Shown here one piece after another: positions 26,340 through 38,242 of a stretch of DNA of 64,000 nucleotides. Position 1 is the first letter of the stretch, and the number at the start of each line of letters is the position of its first letter. Below the pieces are notes generated by a model, which searched no databases, had not been told where the DNA came from, and saw only the letters and a program-made list of their open reading frames with translations. A program made the translations under genes and the position numbers. The stretch is from Nautilus pompilius (taxonomy: Eukaryota > Mollusca > Cephalopoda > Nautilida > Nautilidae), in NCBI GenBank assembly GCA_018389105.1, contig JACATO010001582.1:16001-80000 (forward strand), in the 5' to 3' direction.

Positions 26340-26535
26340 ACAGTCCCCTCTCTCGGGTGGCCCAACTCTCCCCATCCCATCCCCTCTCTCCGGGTGGCCC
26401 AACTCTCCCCCATCCCCATCCCCTCTCTCCGGGTGGCCGAACTCTCCCCATCCCATCCCCTCTCTCCGGGGGCCAACTCTCCCCCCTCCCTCCCTCTCTC
26501 CGGGTGGCCCAACTCTCCCCCATCCCCTCCCCTAG
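26340..26535. repeat. GC-rich minisatellite, about 35-40 bp unit
   Basis: Roughly five or six imperfect copies share CTCTCTCCGGGTGGCC and AACTCTCCCC. Unit length varies through gain and loss of CCAT groups. Several overlapping open frames on both strands come only from the repeat. Confidence 0.85.
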
Positions 26536-26965
26536 AGATGAGAGAGGAGATGGAGAGAATGACGTCAGTACAAAGAGATTGAGAGAAAGATAAGAGGAAG
26601 AGATTACGTCAAGTACAAAGAGATTGAGAGAGAGAGAAAGATGGAGAGAGAATTTACGTCAGTATAAGAGAGAGAGGGGACAAGGAGAGAATTACGTCAG
26701 TACAGGAGAGAGAGAGAGAGATGGAGGAATGGACGTCAGTACACAAGAGAGATGAGAGAGAGAGAAAGATGGAGAGAATTACGTCAGTTATAGAGAGAGA
26801 GAGAGAAAGATGGAGAGAATTACGTCAGTATATATAGAGAGAGACAAGGAGAGAATTACGTCAGTACAGAGAGAGAGAGAGAGATGGAGAGAATGACGTC
26901 AGTACAGAGAGATTGAGAGAGAGAGATGGAGAGAATGACGTCAGTACACAGAGAGAGAGAAGAGG
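26536..26965 (+). repeat. GA-rich minisatellite carrying CRE-like cores (array 1)
   Basis: About nine or ten units of variable length (about 35-60 bp) consist of GA-rich spacer followed by a core close to GAGAATGACGTCAGTACAGA. Some cores keep the full palindrome TGACGTCA, others have TTACGTCA. It directly follows the GC-rich minisatellite. The same core recurs in three other arrays in this window. Confidence 0.9.
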
Positions 26966-27459
26966 CTGAAATTCCTGCTGCAGTTTGTTTCATCTCACGG
27001 CGCTTCCCTCCAACCCGGTCGTCGTTCCTTTGGTCGATTTGGCAGATATGTTCGTCGCAAAGCCAAACATTTTGGCGAAAGTTCGTTATTATTGTTACCG
27101 TCGTAAAACCTGAAGTCATAATAACCGTGGAAGTCTCTCTTCGTTGTTTTTCTCTTCCATCTGTTGTTACAGTGGTGGCCAAAATGATTATATCGCCTTT
27201 TTTTAAAACCAACTGTTGAGCGTTTATTGAATTCCACAAGATAAAAATGCATTTCTAGCATCTTTCCTGACGTTCGTGGGGTCTCTGTACCAAACATCCT
27301 CTGTGTGTCAATTTCTCGGGTAAAAAAAAATATTTCAAGAGATGAATAATAAATCAAAATCAAAACAAATACTGCACCGGTAGCGGACCTGAAACAAAAC
27401 CATAGATATTGCTAAGGTTGTGATAAATCTTGGTTTTTATTAAATCCACCCATTTATTT
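26966..27459. other. No gene recognised
   Basis: Unique-looking sequence with no coding pattern that I recognise. Confidence 0.5.
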
Positions 27460-29160
27460 TTTTACAAATGGAGAAGGACTTACTACTACTGGTAAAGACA
27501 GACTGCTATGAGCTCCGATGGCAATCCAGATTGGAAGCAGGGGCCCCGGCATGCTCAAAGAAGAGTAGATACATCTACGATGGAGGCAACCCGGGCGGAG
27601 ACCACGACTCCGCTGTCACTCACTCATGGCGGAGGAGGCATCAATGGAATCGTTGACGAGACGCACAAAGAAGAAAAAATTACGAGTCTCGTCTAGAAAT
27701 AAAAGCGAATGAAGCACAGATTACCCACAGGCTAAGCCAACGTACAGACGTAATGAGATGACTCTAAAAATGCAGATCCGACTACTCAAGTCTCTTCCCG
27801 CGGTAACCAGGAGAGCGACCAATCTAGTGGTAGACTCCGGCCGAACCGCGCCGTGTTAAAGGGACAGATTCGCATAATCTTAAACGTGGAAAGACGCGAG
27901 AGACCCAGCAGAGGCCCCGTCTACAAAGGATGCTTCGTAGGATGAGGGCGGCGTTAAAAAAAATGAGCCGATATCAGCGAGAATTAGTGGAGGAGGAGGA
28001 AATCTTAAGCGAACCTACGCTGTGAAGACCAAAGAAGAAGTTCAAAGCGTTATCGGTGATTTCGAACTGAAGATCAGAGCTATAGGCGAAACGGTAAATA
28101 ATAAATACGGCGCGAGTTTGGGAGAGAGCACGGAGATCAAAACGGAAAGTCCGTCGAGATCAGATGCGATTCTACGAAAGCCTAAGAGTGAATGGAATCA
28201 AAGCAAGAGGGCCCGCCATTCAGGGAAGGGCTGAAAGAGTATTGAAAAGGTATACTGATCAAAAGCCAAACCCATAGGGCAGATGCCAGATGGTTACCGG
28301 ATCAGATAACCCGGTACAGAAGCATCTTCAAGGACAAATCGCTCCACGAGCATATACAATAGCTGTGAGCAGGACTGGCAAAGTGCAAAGTCACCAGACT
28401 GAGTCCCATGGCTTCTGGTAGGAGGAACCAAAGTCACCACCACGGAAACGTAGTGGCGAACGTGAATGGTACCACCTTCGAAAGAACCGAGACCCCACAG
28501 TGGCTCAGTATAAATCAAAGAAAAGGGAACCTACAACAATTTCTAAAGACTATAAGCTAACAACGTGTCTGTGCGTAGAATATAAAATCCTTGCATCAAT
28601 TCTAACGACAATGGTGGAAGACCATCATGGGAGGCAAGAAAGAGGAAAGCGGGTTGTTTTTTTTTGAGACAATCGAGAAGCTAAAAGAAAATGTCTAATG
28701 AGCATGGAAACAATTAAATTAACACGTGGAAACAGCAACAGAAAACCGATACCATCAGCATCAGTCGAGATGGAAAAGTCTACTCCACTCCTGTTCTGCC
28801 TTTCGCTCTAAATGTAGAACTCTAAAAAAATGAAATCCTGCTGAGCCATCTCTTTAACGCGGGCATCCTGAAGCTATTTGCCAAGAATGATAACGAACTG
28901 AAGACCCTACGACTTACTTCAACAATGACATGGGAATAAAGTTTGGTCTGGATGAGGCTAAGAAATAACAATAAAAGTGCCCCCGCCGAGTCTTTGGGTC
29001 GGATGTGAATTCGGGAAGAACAACATTGTACGGTACCTACAATAGGACGTCACGTGTGGATATCGACGAGAGTGAAGAACTATACACGAGACAGACTTCA
29101 CCGAAGATAGACTGCGGCAAGAAGGTGAGTGATAGTGGCTGGCTTTTGTAATTCAGACAG
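27460..29160 (+). pseudogene. Degraded LINE, possibly R2-like reverse transcriptase
   Basis: Scattered + strand fragments match the order of a non-LTR reverse transcriptase. YKILASILTTMVEDH (about 28575-28620) resembles the block after the fixed YRPI region. LFAKNDNELK (28874-28903) matches the sequence that normally follows the catalytic xMDD box, and GIKFGLDEAKK (about 28932-28965) matches the next conserved block. The MDD box itself is not recognisable. Upstream, 27470-28230 contains open pieces of 60-70 codons that may be the N-terminal part. Stops and frame shifts are frequent. The fragments recall R2-like sequences common in invertebrates; that clade call is uncertain. Confidence 0.65.
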
Positions 29161-29241
29161 CCGCGGAGAGAGACGAGAGAGAGACGAGAGAGAGGAGAGA
29201 GAGAGAGAGAGAGAGATGAGAGAGAGAGGAGAGAGAGAGCA
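29160..29241. repeat. GA microsatellite
   Basis: GA-rich repeat with CGAGA interruptions immediately after the recognisable LINE sequence. Confidence 0.9.
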
Positions 29242-29701
29242 GCTTTATAATCGGTACTAAGTCTGCCGTATTGCAACGGGAAGTGCGACCCACTTCGCAG
29301 AATCTGCGCTAAACAACAGCCAGAGACCGCGAGCCCAGTCTGACGGAATGCGAGGCCCTGACGAAGAACAAATGTTTGCACGACCGCTGTATAGGGCCAC
29401 CACTAAATATACCTCCTGGTGCGTGCTTCTTAAAAAACACAAGACTATCGAGTCCAGCTGATTGGAGGCTACGCCAGAGCAAATCATAGGACAAGAAGAT
29501 GCCCTCACCTACGACCATCCGATATCTACAGCCAGAATATAGATAGCATCAGTCAGAGGAAGTAACGACTTCATACAAGCAGCCCTGGCCGGTTTGCATA
29601 CCTGAGAAAAATCACTGTTTTTGTTTTGGCAGGCATTTGTTACTGGTATTGAGACCATCACCCACATTGCTACTGATACTAGCATCCACGCACTATCATC
29701 A

Positions 29702-30106
29702 CCACTATTACTAAAGCTAGTACCACTGCCATTACTAAGCTACTTCTGGTATTAAGCTATTGCTGCCATTACTAAGCTATTACTGTCATTACTAATCTAC
29801 TACTGCTATTACTAAGCTATTACTGCCATTACTAAGCTATTACTGTCATTACTAATCTACTACTGCTATTACTAAGCTACTACTGCCATTACTAAGCTAT
29901 TAGTGCCATTACTAAGCTACTGCTGCTATTACTAAGCTACTACTGCTATTACTAAGCTATTAGTGCCATTACTAAACCATTACTGTCATTACTAAGCTAC
30001 TACTGCTATTACTGCCATTACTAAACTATTTACTGCCATTACTAAGCTACTGCTGCTATTACTAAGCTATTACTGCTATTACTAAGCTACTACTGCCAAT
30101 AAACTA
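29702..30106. repeat. 20-bp tandem repeat
   Basis: About 20 imperfect copies of a 20-bp unit close to CTATTACTGCCATTACTAAG. Substitutions at a few positions (CTAT/CTAC, GCC/GTC/GCT) recur in several copies, which points to spread by unequal exchange. Confidence 0.92.
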
Positions 30107-30455
30107 TTATTCTGATATCTTTTTAATTGCCTGAGTAAAGAAAACAAACAATGAGAACAACCAGGTTTTCTTGTTGTTCTGCAGCCCGCATCTTTCGACG
30201 AGAAGCAGAATCTTTCGTTTCGTCAATCGATGGCTACAGAGGCGAGACGGATCTGTCTTCGTCAAGCAGGCTCACTGCTCAGCGGAAGGACTTAGATGTA
30301 CGCCTGGAAGCCATTAGGAGCGGATAGCACAAAGACGGAACTACTTCCACGAAATCAATACACACCTCTTTTCTTTTCTTCTTCTTTTGTTGTTGTTGTT
30401 GTTGTTTGTTTCCTGAAGTAAGGGCGACGTTTTTTTTTTTTTTTGTTTGCTTTCT

Positions 30456-31250
30456 TTTCGATTAACTTCAGCTTGGCGGCGGAGCTACCACCGACCGATC
30501 TCCGCCCCCCGGGGGGAGGGGGGTGAAAGAGAAGTTTTTAGAAAAAAAAATCTGTTCTCTTTTTTTTTTTAAAAAAAATTCTTTCTTCTTTTAAGTCGAC
30601 CACTGAGTTACATCTCAGCTTTAAAAAAACGGCGGCGAGTGGCGTGCGGCCCTTTATTTCCAACGATATATTCATCGCTACACGCCCACCCGATCTCCCG
30701 ACTTTCGTTCTCGTGTACAGGGCAAGAACCGGCGATATCGTCCGCGAAGGAATCCGAAGGCAGGAACTAGATTTCTCTTTGCGCATGCGCGACCGTTTCG
30801 CTTTGCCAGGTTTCCTCTCCCCGGGCTGGCAGGCCGACAACATCCGGGCGAACCGAGTTCCAAATATCGCCAGCGGCGCCCACAGATTACGGACCCCGTT
30901 TTCATGTTTTTGGTGGTGGGATTTGGGGCAAATCTCAGACTTGATCGGCAGTTCGCACGTCTAGACCCCGTGGGCGCCAAAACCCGCCGTTTTAACGGGC
31001 CCCTTCGCCTTTCTTCGACTCGGAGTAGGGAGTGTAGTTCCGCCTGGGGGGAGGAGGAGGAGGAGGAAGGAGAACCTCCATTGTTGTGCTGGAATATAAA
31101 AGCCGGGCAATTACGGATAAGAATCCGCTCTAAGTACTTAGCGTCCATCCCTCCGCCGGCTTTAACCAATTTGCCAGCTCCACACGTCCCCCCCCTCCTC
31201 CTCACCAAACCCGAATCAGTCACACAATAGCTTATTTATCTTTTGCCAAC
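30456..31250. promoter_or_regulatory. CpG-rich island with NRF1-type palindrome
   Basis: The segment is visibly richer in CpG than the flanks and contains GCGCATGCGC at 30781-30790, the palindromic NRF1 consensus found in many animal promoters. Open frames of 181 codons (- strand, 30678-31223) and about 107 codons (+ strand) overlap here, but CpG richness alone favours open frames and none is recognisable. A transcription start is likely but its direction and gene cannot be told. Confidence 0.45.
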
Positions 31251-33783
31251 TTTTCTGAAAAACGAACTCCCCTTCCTCTCCTCGCGCACAAACAATAAAG
31301 TTCACCACCAGTCTTCGGTTCCCCCATCCCTCGCCATTTCCTGCCCGCCTCCATCTCTTTGTCGTCCCCTTCCTCTGTCTTAGCAACGAGATCTCTCAAT
31401 GTCACCTTCTCTATTACGGCCTCGGCTCCTCCGGGATCTCGTTCACTAACTTACATTTTCCGGGCCACTTACGCATTTAAATATGCATATATCGGCGGCC
31501 CTTCATCCCCTCCCCTCTCTCTCCTCCTCCCCCACCTCGGCGGCTGTTCTCACATCTGTTTTAGCTTTCTTTCGCTTCCGTGACCTTTCTAGATTACCAA
31601 CTTGCCTTACTCGCGATATTCCATGAACGCGCATCCTTGGAAACCTAACCTTTTCTTTTTTTTTTTATTTAAATTTATTTATTTTTTTGCAACACGCTTC
31701 TGTTATAATATCTAAAAGCCAGAAAGACGGTAAAGAGCCCTACCTGGAGCACTTCATCTTTAAAATACTGGCGGGAAGTGGGCGGGGCCGCCTGAAGGAA
31801 ACAACCCCCCCCCCTACGAGGTCGGATGGCGAAAAGGAGCCAGAACCGACGTCTTCTTTGGCAAGTTTGAGCGTCAAATGTAATTTCGTTTCCCTAATTT
31901 AGAGAAACCCTAAGGGTTCCGCCCAATGTACATTCTTTTGGTGTTATTGTTTTCGCATTTAATGCATCATGATGTTTGTTTTGGAGGGTTAGTACCTGCG
32001 GATAGTCTTTCCCCTTTTACAAACAGATTGTCGGTTGTTAGTCGGCCCTCTGTTTGTTTGATTTCTGTGGTCTTGTCAGCCCGGTACACAGCGAACGCAG
32101 GAGTAAAATCGATTTATATAAAATTCACGTATCCACTGAGATGTCAATCAGTTTTCTTTAAACTGTTACTCAGCTGATTTTTTTGTAATACAAAAAAAAG
32201 ACAATAGATCTGGCAACAAGAACTAATAGGAATTACATCAATGATCTCTCATATACAAGGAAACCGAATGGGCGGATAAAAATTACCGTGCAACTTAGGA
32301 TATTCGATTTTGGTTGGATTCTTGATAGCTCAAACCCCGTCGAGTTAAGTCTGGAAATGTTCGAATGCTTTCGTTGGGGAGGAGGAGAGGGGGGGGACGA
32401 AAGGACAGGAAGGCTCACGAGCGGTGGCATGGCGATACATCATTACGGAATAACGGCCACCGTTCGTCATTTTAAATCCGCACGCGATTCTTCGCGTATC
32501 CGCTGTCGGACGGCAGGGAGGGGACCTGAATCGCTGGGTGGTCCTGTCGCGTCGGTCGTTCGCAGATGATTCGAATTTTTATGTAGTTGGCCCATGGCAG
32601 GAAGATAAGTCAGTGTGTTGGTTGGGGCTTATCCTTCTACCGACGATAGCGGAGAGGGAGATCTGATTCAAGCAGTATGGGAACGAATGAAAGCAGAAAC
32701 AACAACAACAACACCAGAACAGAAGCACGACGGCTTTGCCTCAGCTATGACAGCGGTTAAAACCAAATCGGGATTTTTAAAAACATTCTCTAACATTTAT
32801 ATGCAAGTACGAATAACACCTTAATGTATAAGATTTCCTTTTTTTTTTAAAGGTACTTCGATAGAATTCAGCTCAAACGGGAGTTCTTCCACAGATGGAA
32901 ACTGACGCTAAAAGTTCGAATAAATCGCCATTATTACAAGCGGCGGTGTAGAGAATTGCACAAGTTTAGAAGAAATGAACATTTCAGGTGATGGTAACAA
33001 TTAAAGAGATCACAACAACTTGAAAATTAGAATATATTAAAAGGGCTACCATTTAGATTACATTACGCTATCTCGCAATACAGAAGGGAACTGGAGCTAA
33101 CGGTTACAAGTGCAGTCGCAAAGGTTTAGAAGAAATGAAAATAACAGACGCCGATAACAGTTGCAAGCAGATTACTGGATTTGTCCATTACAAACATTTG
33201 TGCAAACTAATAATTACAGGTGATGTATGAAATTGCAATAGCCAAGAGTTACATACGGATATTGATAACAACTAAAATCAAGTTTACCAACTGCAATAGC
33301 TTAGAATAGAGGGGTCTTAAAGAAACCATAGAGAAGTTACATATATATGTATATTGTTTTAAGATAGTACTATCGTAATCTTTCCTGCGGTGACTATTTT
33401 TAAGTTTGTTTTCAAGCGTGCACAGTGACGTCATGTTAGCTTTTCGGTGTTGCACGATTTTCTGTGCCCCGTCCGGCAAGTGGACCTCGGATCTGGCAAT
33501 ACTAAGATTCAGATCAACCGGCAAAATGCAGAAAAATTAAGTGTGTGTGTGTAAAATTGGTCTTGTTGTCTAACTTTTGCATTGCTAAGAATTCTCTATA
33601 TTATTTATTTTCCTTTTATTTATTTAGAGTATAAATTATTTCTTTAAAGAAAAACTCATTTTCCTTTGTCTTCGTCCCTTTATATTCCTACAGATCTTCG
33701 TACAAATATACCTTGAACAAGTTCACAAGGTCAAAAGAATTAAATGTGTCAATGCTCAAAAGATATTAAAGTTTTGTGTGTAT
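31251..33783. other. Non-coding stretch with scattered CpG, no gene recognised
   Basis: Contains homopolymer T and A runs and short open frames only. At about 32940-33300 there is a faint, diverged repetition of segments sharing TTTAGAAGAAATGAA and TGATAACA-like groups. A single CRE, TGACGTCA, occurs at about 33425. Confidence 0.45.
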
Positions 33784-34246
33784 GTCTCTCTCTCTCTGTG
33801 TGTAATAACGTCATACCCCCGTGTCTTGTAATGACGTCACGACTCTATAATGACGTCATCTCTCTGTGTAATAACGTCATACCTCCATCTCTTGTATGAC
33901 GTCACGACTCTATAATGACATCATCTCTCTGTGTAATAACGTCATACCTCCATCTCTTGTAATGACGTCACGACTCTATAATGACGTCATCTCTCTCTGT
34001 GTAATAACGTCATACCTCCGTCTCTTGTAATGACGTCACGACTCTATAATGACATCATCTCTCTCTGTGTAATAACGTCATACCTCCATCTCTTGTAATG
34101 ACGTCACGACTCTATAATGACATCATCTCTCTGTGTAATAACGTCATACCCCCGTCTCTTGTAATGACGTCACGACTCTATAATGACGTCATCCCTCTCT
34201 CTGTGTAACAACGTCATAACCCCCGTCTCTTGTAATGACGTCATCT

Positions 34247-34296
<50 letters not shown>

Positions 34297-34310
34297 TCTC
34301 TCTCACTGAT
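33784..34310 (-). repeat. CRE-carrying minisatellite with CT/GA tail (array 2)
   Basis: About seven units of 60-70 bp each contain up to three related cores: TAATAACGTCATA, TAATGACGTCACGA and TAATGACGTCATCTC, separated by CT-rich spacers. On the - strand the unit reads as GA-rich spacer plus TGACGTCATTA, which matches arrays 1, 3 and 4. The array passes into an almost pure CT run at 34240-34305. Some copies have a CG to CA change (TGACATCA). Confidence 0.92.
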
Positions 34311-34483
34311 TGTTTTGTTCATGCGTTTTGTCTTTTGTAAACAAAAGTTCTTTTTTATCTTTGTTAGACATGGAAACAAAGCGACCATCGTCTGTCTAAC
34401 TGAGTTAAAAGCTAACGTAGTAGTTTTATCACTAAATAATTATAACTTCCAACTTGAGAAAAATCAGAACTTAATAAACTATT

Positions 34484-34516
<33 letters not shown>

Positions 34517-35553
34517 AGCAATTAGAAATTTTTTAAGCACAGCAAAACGATTATAATATTTTTTTTAAATTTTTGATAAAGAAAAGAAAAAACCCAGCGG
34601 AAGACAGCGAAATATCTGGCGATAATGGGCCATCGATGTCTGACATCATGGCTGCACAATCGTAACGCTATTTCCCTTCCAGCAATGGAGAGCTTCTTTT
34701 GTTAAAGGTTATTAAATCTCAGGCCGACCCAGAAGGCAGAACCTTGTCCAGAGAGTGGAAGTTGGAAGCGCCAAACGGTTTGTTACGGTATGCTGTAATG
34801 AATTCGCTAAGTGTAGCATCTTGGAGATATGCCGAAGGGACTCGGGAGAATTCTTCCGCCACCGCACTTTACGGTTCAGTGTGTTTGTCCTGCTCCCAGC
34901 TCCGAGAGAGGTTCCTCTGTCGCTCGGCTCATTGCACCGTGAAAACAGGGAAGGAATTAAGTATCAGACCTGACCGAAGGCATTGTCTTAAAATCACGTT
35001 CCGCGCATTGCTACCGCGAATGGGAAATAGCAACAGCCACGCAGCGAATCGTGTACATTTAGTTACATCACCGAGCGAAATATTTTATTTTGAATTTAAA
35101 AAAAAAAAAAGTATTTTTTTTAATGATGTATTTACCATCGGTTTGCGGTCAGACTCCGCGAGGGGGGGGGGGGGGGGAGAAAGTGTCGTGAATATCTAGC
35201 TCCCTTCTCGTTGTTATTCTCGAAAGGCTTCCATGGTTTCCGTCCCCTCCGTGAATACAGAAATCGCTTTACCCGTGTCCCGCCAGAACTGCCCAGTCTC
35301 GACTTTGGGTTTACCTTCGCTAATAAGGTAGTAATAGCTCGGCGTGGCTACCGCATGGGCAGGCGGGCGGGAGATGACCGGATAGGCTCAGGTGCTTAGA
35401 CGGGGCTGGCTGCGGTTGTCGCGGAGAGATTTAAATAAACGAGAAGAAACAGACAACTTCTGTCGTCTCGAGGGGAGTCGGTGCGCGCGATCCCGGTGGC
35501 TTTACCAGCTTACGTTATTAAATAAATACAAGTTAGATTCTGGATCTCACAGA
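34311..35553. other. No recognised gene; one long open frame
   Basis: A GA repeat occupies 34482-34520. An open frame of 166 codons on the + strand (34699-35199) contains no domain I recognise and ends in poly-A and poly-G derived residues. A run of 16 G lies at 35162-35177. Confidence 0.4.
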
Positions 35554-35826
35554 AGCTGAATTAGTGACAAACTCAGTGGCTGGCTGAATTAATGACAAAC
35601 TCAGTGGCTGGCTGAATTAGTGACAAACTCAGTGGCTGGCTGAATTAATGACAAATTCAGTAGACAGTAGCTGGTTGAATTAATGACAAACTCAGTGGCT
35701 GGCTGAATTAATGACAAACTCAGTGGCTGGCTGAATTAATGACAAACTCAGTAGCTGGCTGGATTAGTGACAAACTCAGTGGCTGGCTGGATTAGTGACA
35801 AACTCAGTGGTTGGCTGAATTAGTTG
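35554..35826. repeat. 28-bp tandem repeat
   Basis: About 9.5 copies of a unit close to GAATTAGTGACAAACTCAG followed by TGGCTGGCT. The fourth copy carries an extra seven bases (AGACAGT). The remaining copies differ at single positions. Confidence 0.95.
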
Positions 35827-36395
35827 CTCAGTAGCCCAGCATCGCGACACAGATGCTGTTACTCACCTCATTTAATTATCCTTGTTGCCGCTGCATTCTA
35901 CATACTTTCGGAAAACCACCTTCTCGTTTGTTTTTTTTTTTTTAGTTTGTTAGTGGGCGATGTCCGGATTCACGCGCGAACGCCGTCTCGCACAACCGTG
36001 ACGCGCCCGGAGTTGTCAGCGCTCTCCAGGGAAGGAGGAGCGGGAAGAGGTTATGACGTCCCGGTTGGGCATTTGAAAAATGTCGACGGTGTAGGGTTCA
36101 GATCAAATTCGACTTCCCGAATAAACTATATCCGGTCTTTCGTCGTTGCTGTTTTTTTTTTTTCGAAAAGAAAAAGAAAATGTTGGCGCAGATAAAGATG
36201 CTAATTATCTTCCTTGGGAAGTGCAGGGGGGGACAACCCTCTCCCTCTCCCCCCCCCCCCACAAACTACACCACACCTTCTGCACGGTACTGTAATTTTG
36301 AAAATATATTGATAGGCGAGAGTTTAAAAGATAGGCGGGTCAAATTGTTTTAGTTGGAAAATTATACATACATATAGTATAAATTTTTTTCTTCC

Positions 36396-36430
36396 TAGAC
36401 GGATTGATTGATTGATTGATTGATTTATTG
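36396..36430 (-). repeat. GATT microsatellite, possibly a LINE 3' tail
   Basis: Five GATT units are followed by TTATTGCGGCAAACTGCG. On the - strand this reads as unique sequence ending in ATAAATCAATCAATC, the kind of short-repeat tail that some LINEs carry. No coding remains were recognised beside it. Confidence 0.35.
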
Positions 36431-36589
36431 CGGCAAACTGCGTAACTAAAGGCAGGGGTGGGAGCGAAACGATCGATACAGCGTGAGAACCAAATTCTCG
36501 GCTAAATCAAAGGAAACCCGTACAACGTGTTACAAAAACCGAGCTCAGTCTCTTGAAATCCTTTATGGAAAAATGCGTGAGGCGGCTAA

Positions 36590-36860
36590 TCGATAGCGAG
36601 CGAGGAGGAGGAGGAGGCGGAGGCGGAATCAATTCTCGCCGCTATCTGAGCGCGGTCGGCCAACCGTAGTCTCGTCCTTCCGGGCCCCGTGTTATCTCGT
36701 ACGTCGCCGATCTGGAAATCCGCGGCCAGATAACTCGTATTCATAGCCCCGAGTCCCGGTGACAGCTATTGGGTGGTGGTGGTAGGGGACGGGACGGGAC
36801 GGGACGGGGGTCTCGGTCGGTCATCTAGGATAATGCCTACCGGAGTTTGTCGGGCTGCGG
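36590..36860. promoter_or_regulatory. CpG-rich segment with a G-quadruplex motif
   Basis: CpG dinucleotides are frequent. At 36785-36810 five G-runs of three or more are separated by AC (GGGGACGGGACGGGACGGG and onwards), a textbook quadruplex pattern with two-base loops on the + strand. A gene start nearby is possible, but no coding exon was recognised. Confidence 0.4.
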
Positions 36861-37909
36861 AGGACGGCAAACAGACTCTAAATAAATAGTCTTTAATTAA
36901 TAGGCGCCAGCTAGCTGACCGAGCTAATCACCGCTGAACTAGAAGCTTCAAATACGGGGAAGAGAAGGAGAAGGAAAAAAAAGTCAAAAATATAAAACGC
37001 GTTTAATGTGGCTGCTATTCCGCCTAAAGTAGTAGGTTATATAGCCGGTGTTTGTTGATGATCGTTCGCATGCTTTAAAAAAGAAAAAAAAATTCGAACT
37101 AATAATCGGAATATCTTTCCTGATTTTAAAATTAAAAAAAAAAAAAAAATGGCGTGCATTAAGTCCGCTAACACGTGACCGCTGGTGCGAATCTATTGTT
37201 GTTCGTGTTCTTCGTTGTTTCAGATTAAATCCAATAAAAACCATAATTAGAATTTCCGGGTTTTCGGGGTGAACCTCTTTGACAGAAGTCCACGCCTCCA
37301 AACAGCGCGGGGAGGGGGGGGGGGTAAAACAGAACTTGCCGGAAACTCATTAAATTGCTCGAGAGCTCGGCTGGAGTTCAAGGCCGTTGGAGAATAGAGG
37401 GCCGACGAAGACCGCCCCCCCCGATGATTTTTTAGGTGGCTGTATTTTGTGTTTGTTTTTTTTTTTAAGTTAAAATTATTGTGGCGTGAAATCTCTCGAG
37501 TATATAATTAGTGGAATATTTTCGTGGTGGCAGTTTGGTCTTGGAAGGAGGGAAGAGACAGCGGTGGCCCGAGAACCGATAACAACGCTTATACAGCGTG
37601 GCTTCTTGCACAACTATGACCGGTAGGCTTCCGTCTGCTTTGTTCTTGACGTGAAAGCTGTAAGGTCGGCCACACATTTATGACAGATCCAGAAAAGGAC
37701 AAATTCATGGCTGAGAATTTGGACAGAGACACGGTATTTATAGGAGAAATTCTCTTTGTTCATTCGTTTGAGGGTCTTGTTTTGCTCTGTTTTACTTTCC
37801 TTCTTGTGAGCGGCAAGAGACTCTCCCTTGTTGTTCATCTTATTTACACATATGGCGGCCAGAAAGAAATGAAGCCGATAAAAATCTTAAAATATATTTG
37901 CACTGTGAA
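36861..37909. other. No gene recognised
   Basis: Mixed CpG-containing and homopolymer-rich sequence; open frames are short and without recognisable content. Confidence 0.45.
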
Positions 37910-38242
37910 GCAGAGAGAGAGAGAGAGAGAGACAGAGAGAGAGGAGAGAAATGACGTGATTACACACACAGAGAGAGAGGAAATGACGTCATTACAGAGA
38001 GAGGAGGAGAGAAATGACGTGATTACACACACAGAGAGGAAATGACGTCATTACAGAGAGAGAAGGAGAGAAATGACGTGATTACACACACAGAGAGGAA
38101 ATGACGTCATTACAGAGAGAGGAGGAGAGAAATGACGTGATTACACACACACAGAGGAAATGACGTCATTACAGAGAGAGGAGGAGAGAAATGACGTGAT
38201 TACACACACACAGAGGAAATGACGTCATTACAGAGAGAGAGG
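37910..38242 (+). repeat. CRE-carrying GA-rich minisatellite (array 3)
   Basis: About five units of 57-64 bp each hold two cores in strict alternation: AAATGACGTGATTACACACA and AAATGACGTCATTACAGAGA, with AGAGAGAGGAG spacers. So a perfect CRE alternates with a one-base variant (TGACGTGA) throughout the array. Confidence 0.94.

Noticed and set aside
30678-31223. 181-codon open frame on the - strand
   Set aside because: It lies in CpG-rich DNA where stops are rare, overlaps + strand frames and resembles no family I know.
34699-35199. 166-codon open frame on the + strand
   Set aside because: No recognisable domain, ends in homopolymer-coded residues, and no splice or promoter support.
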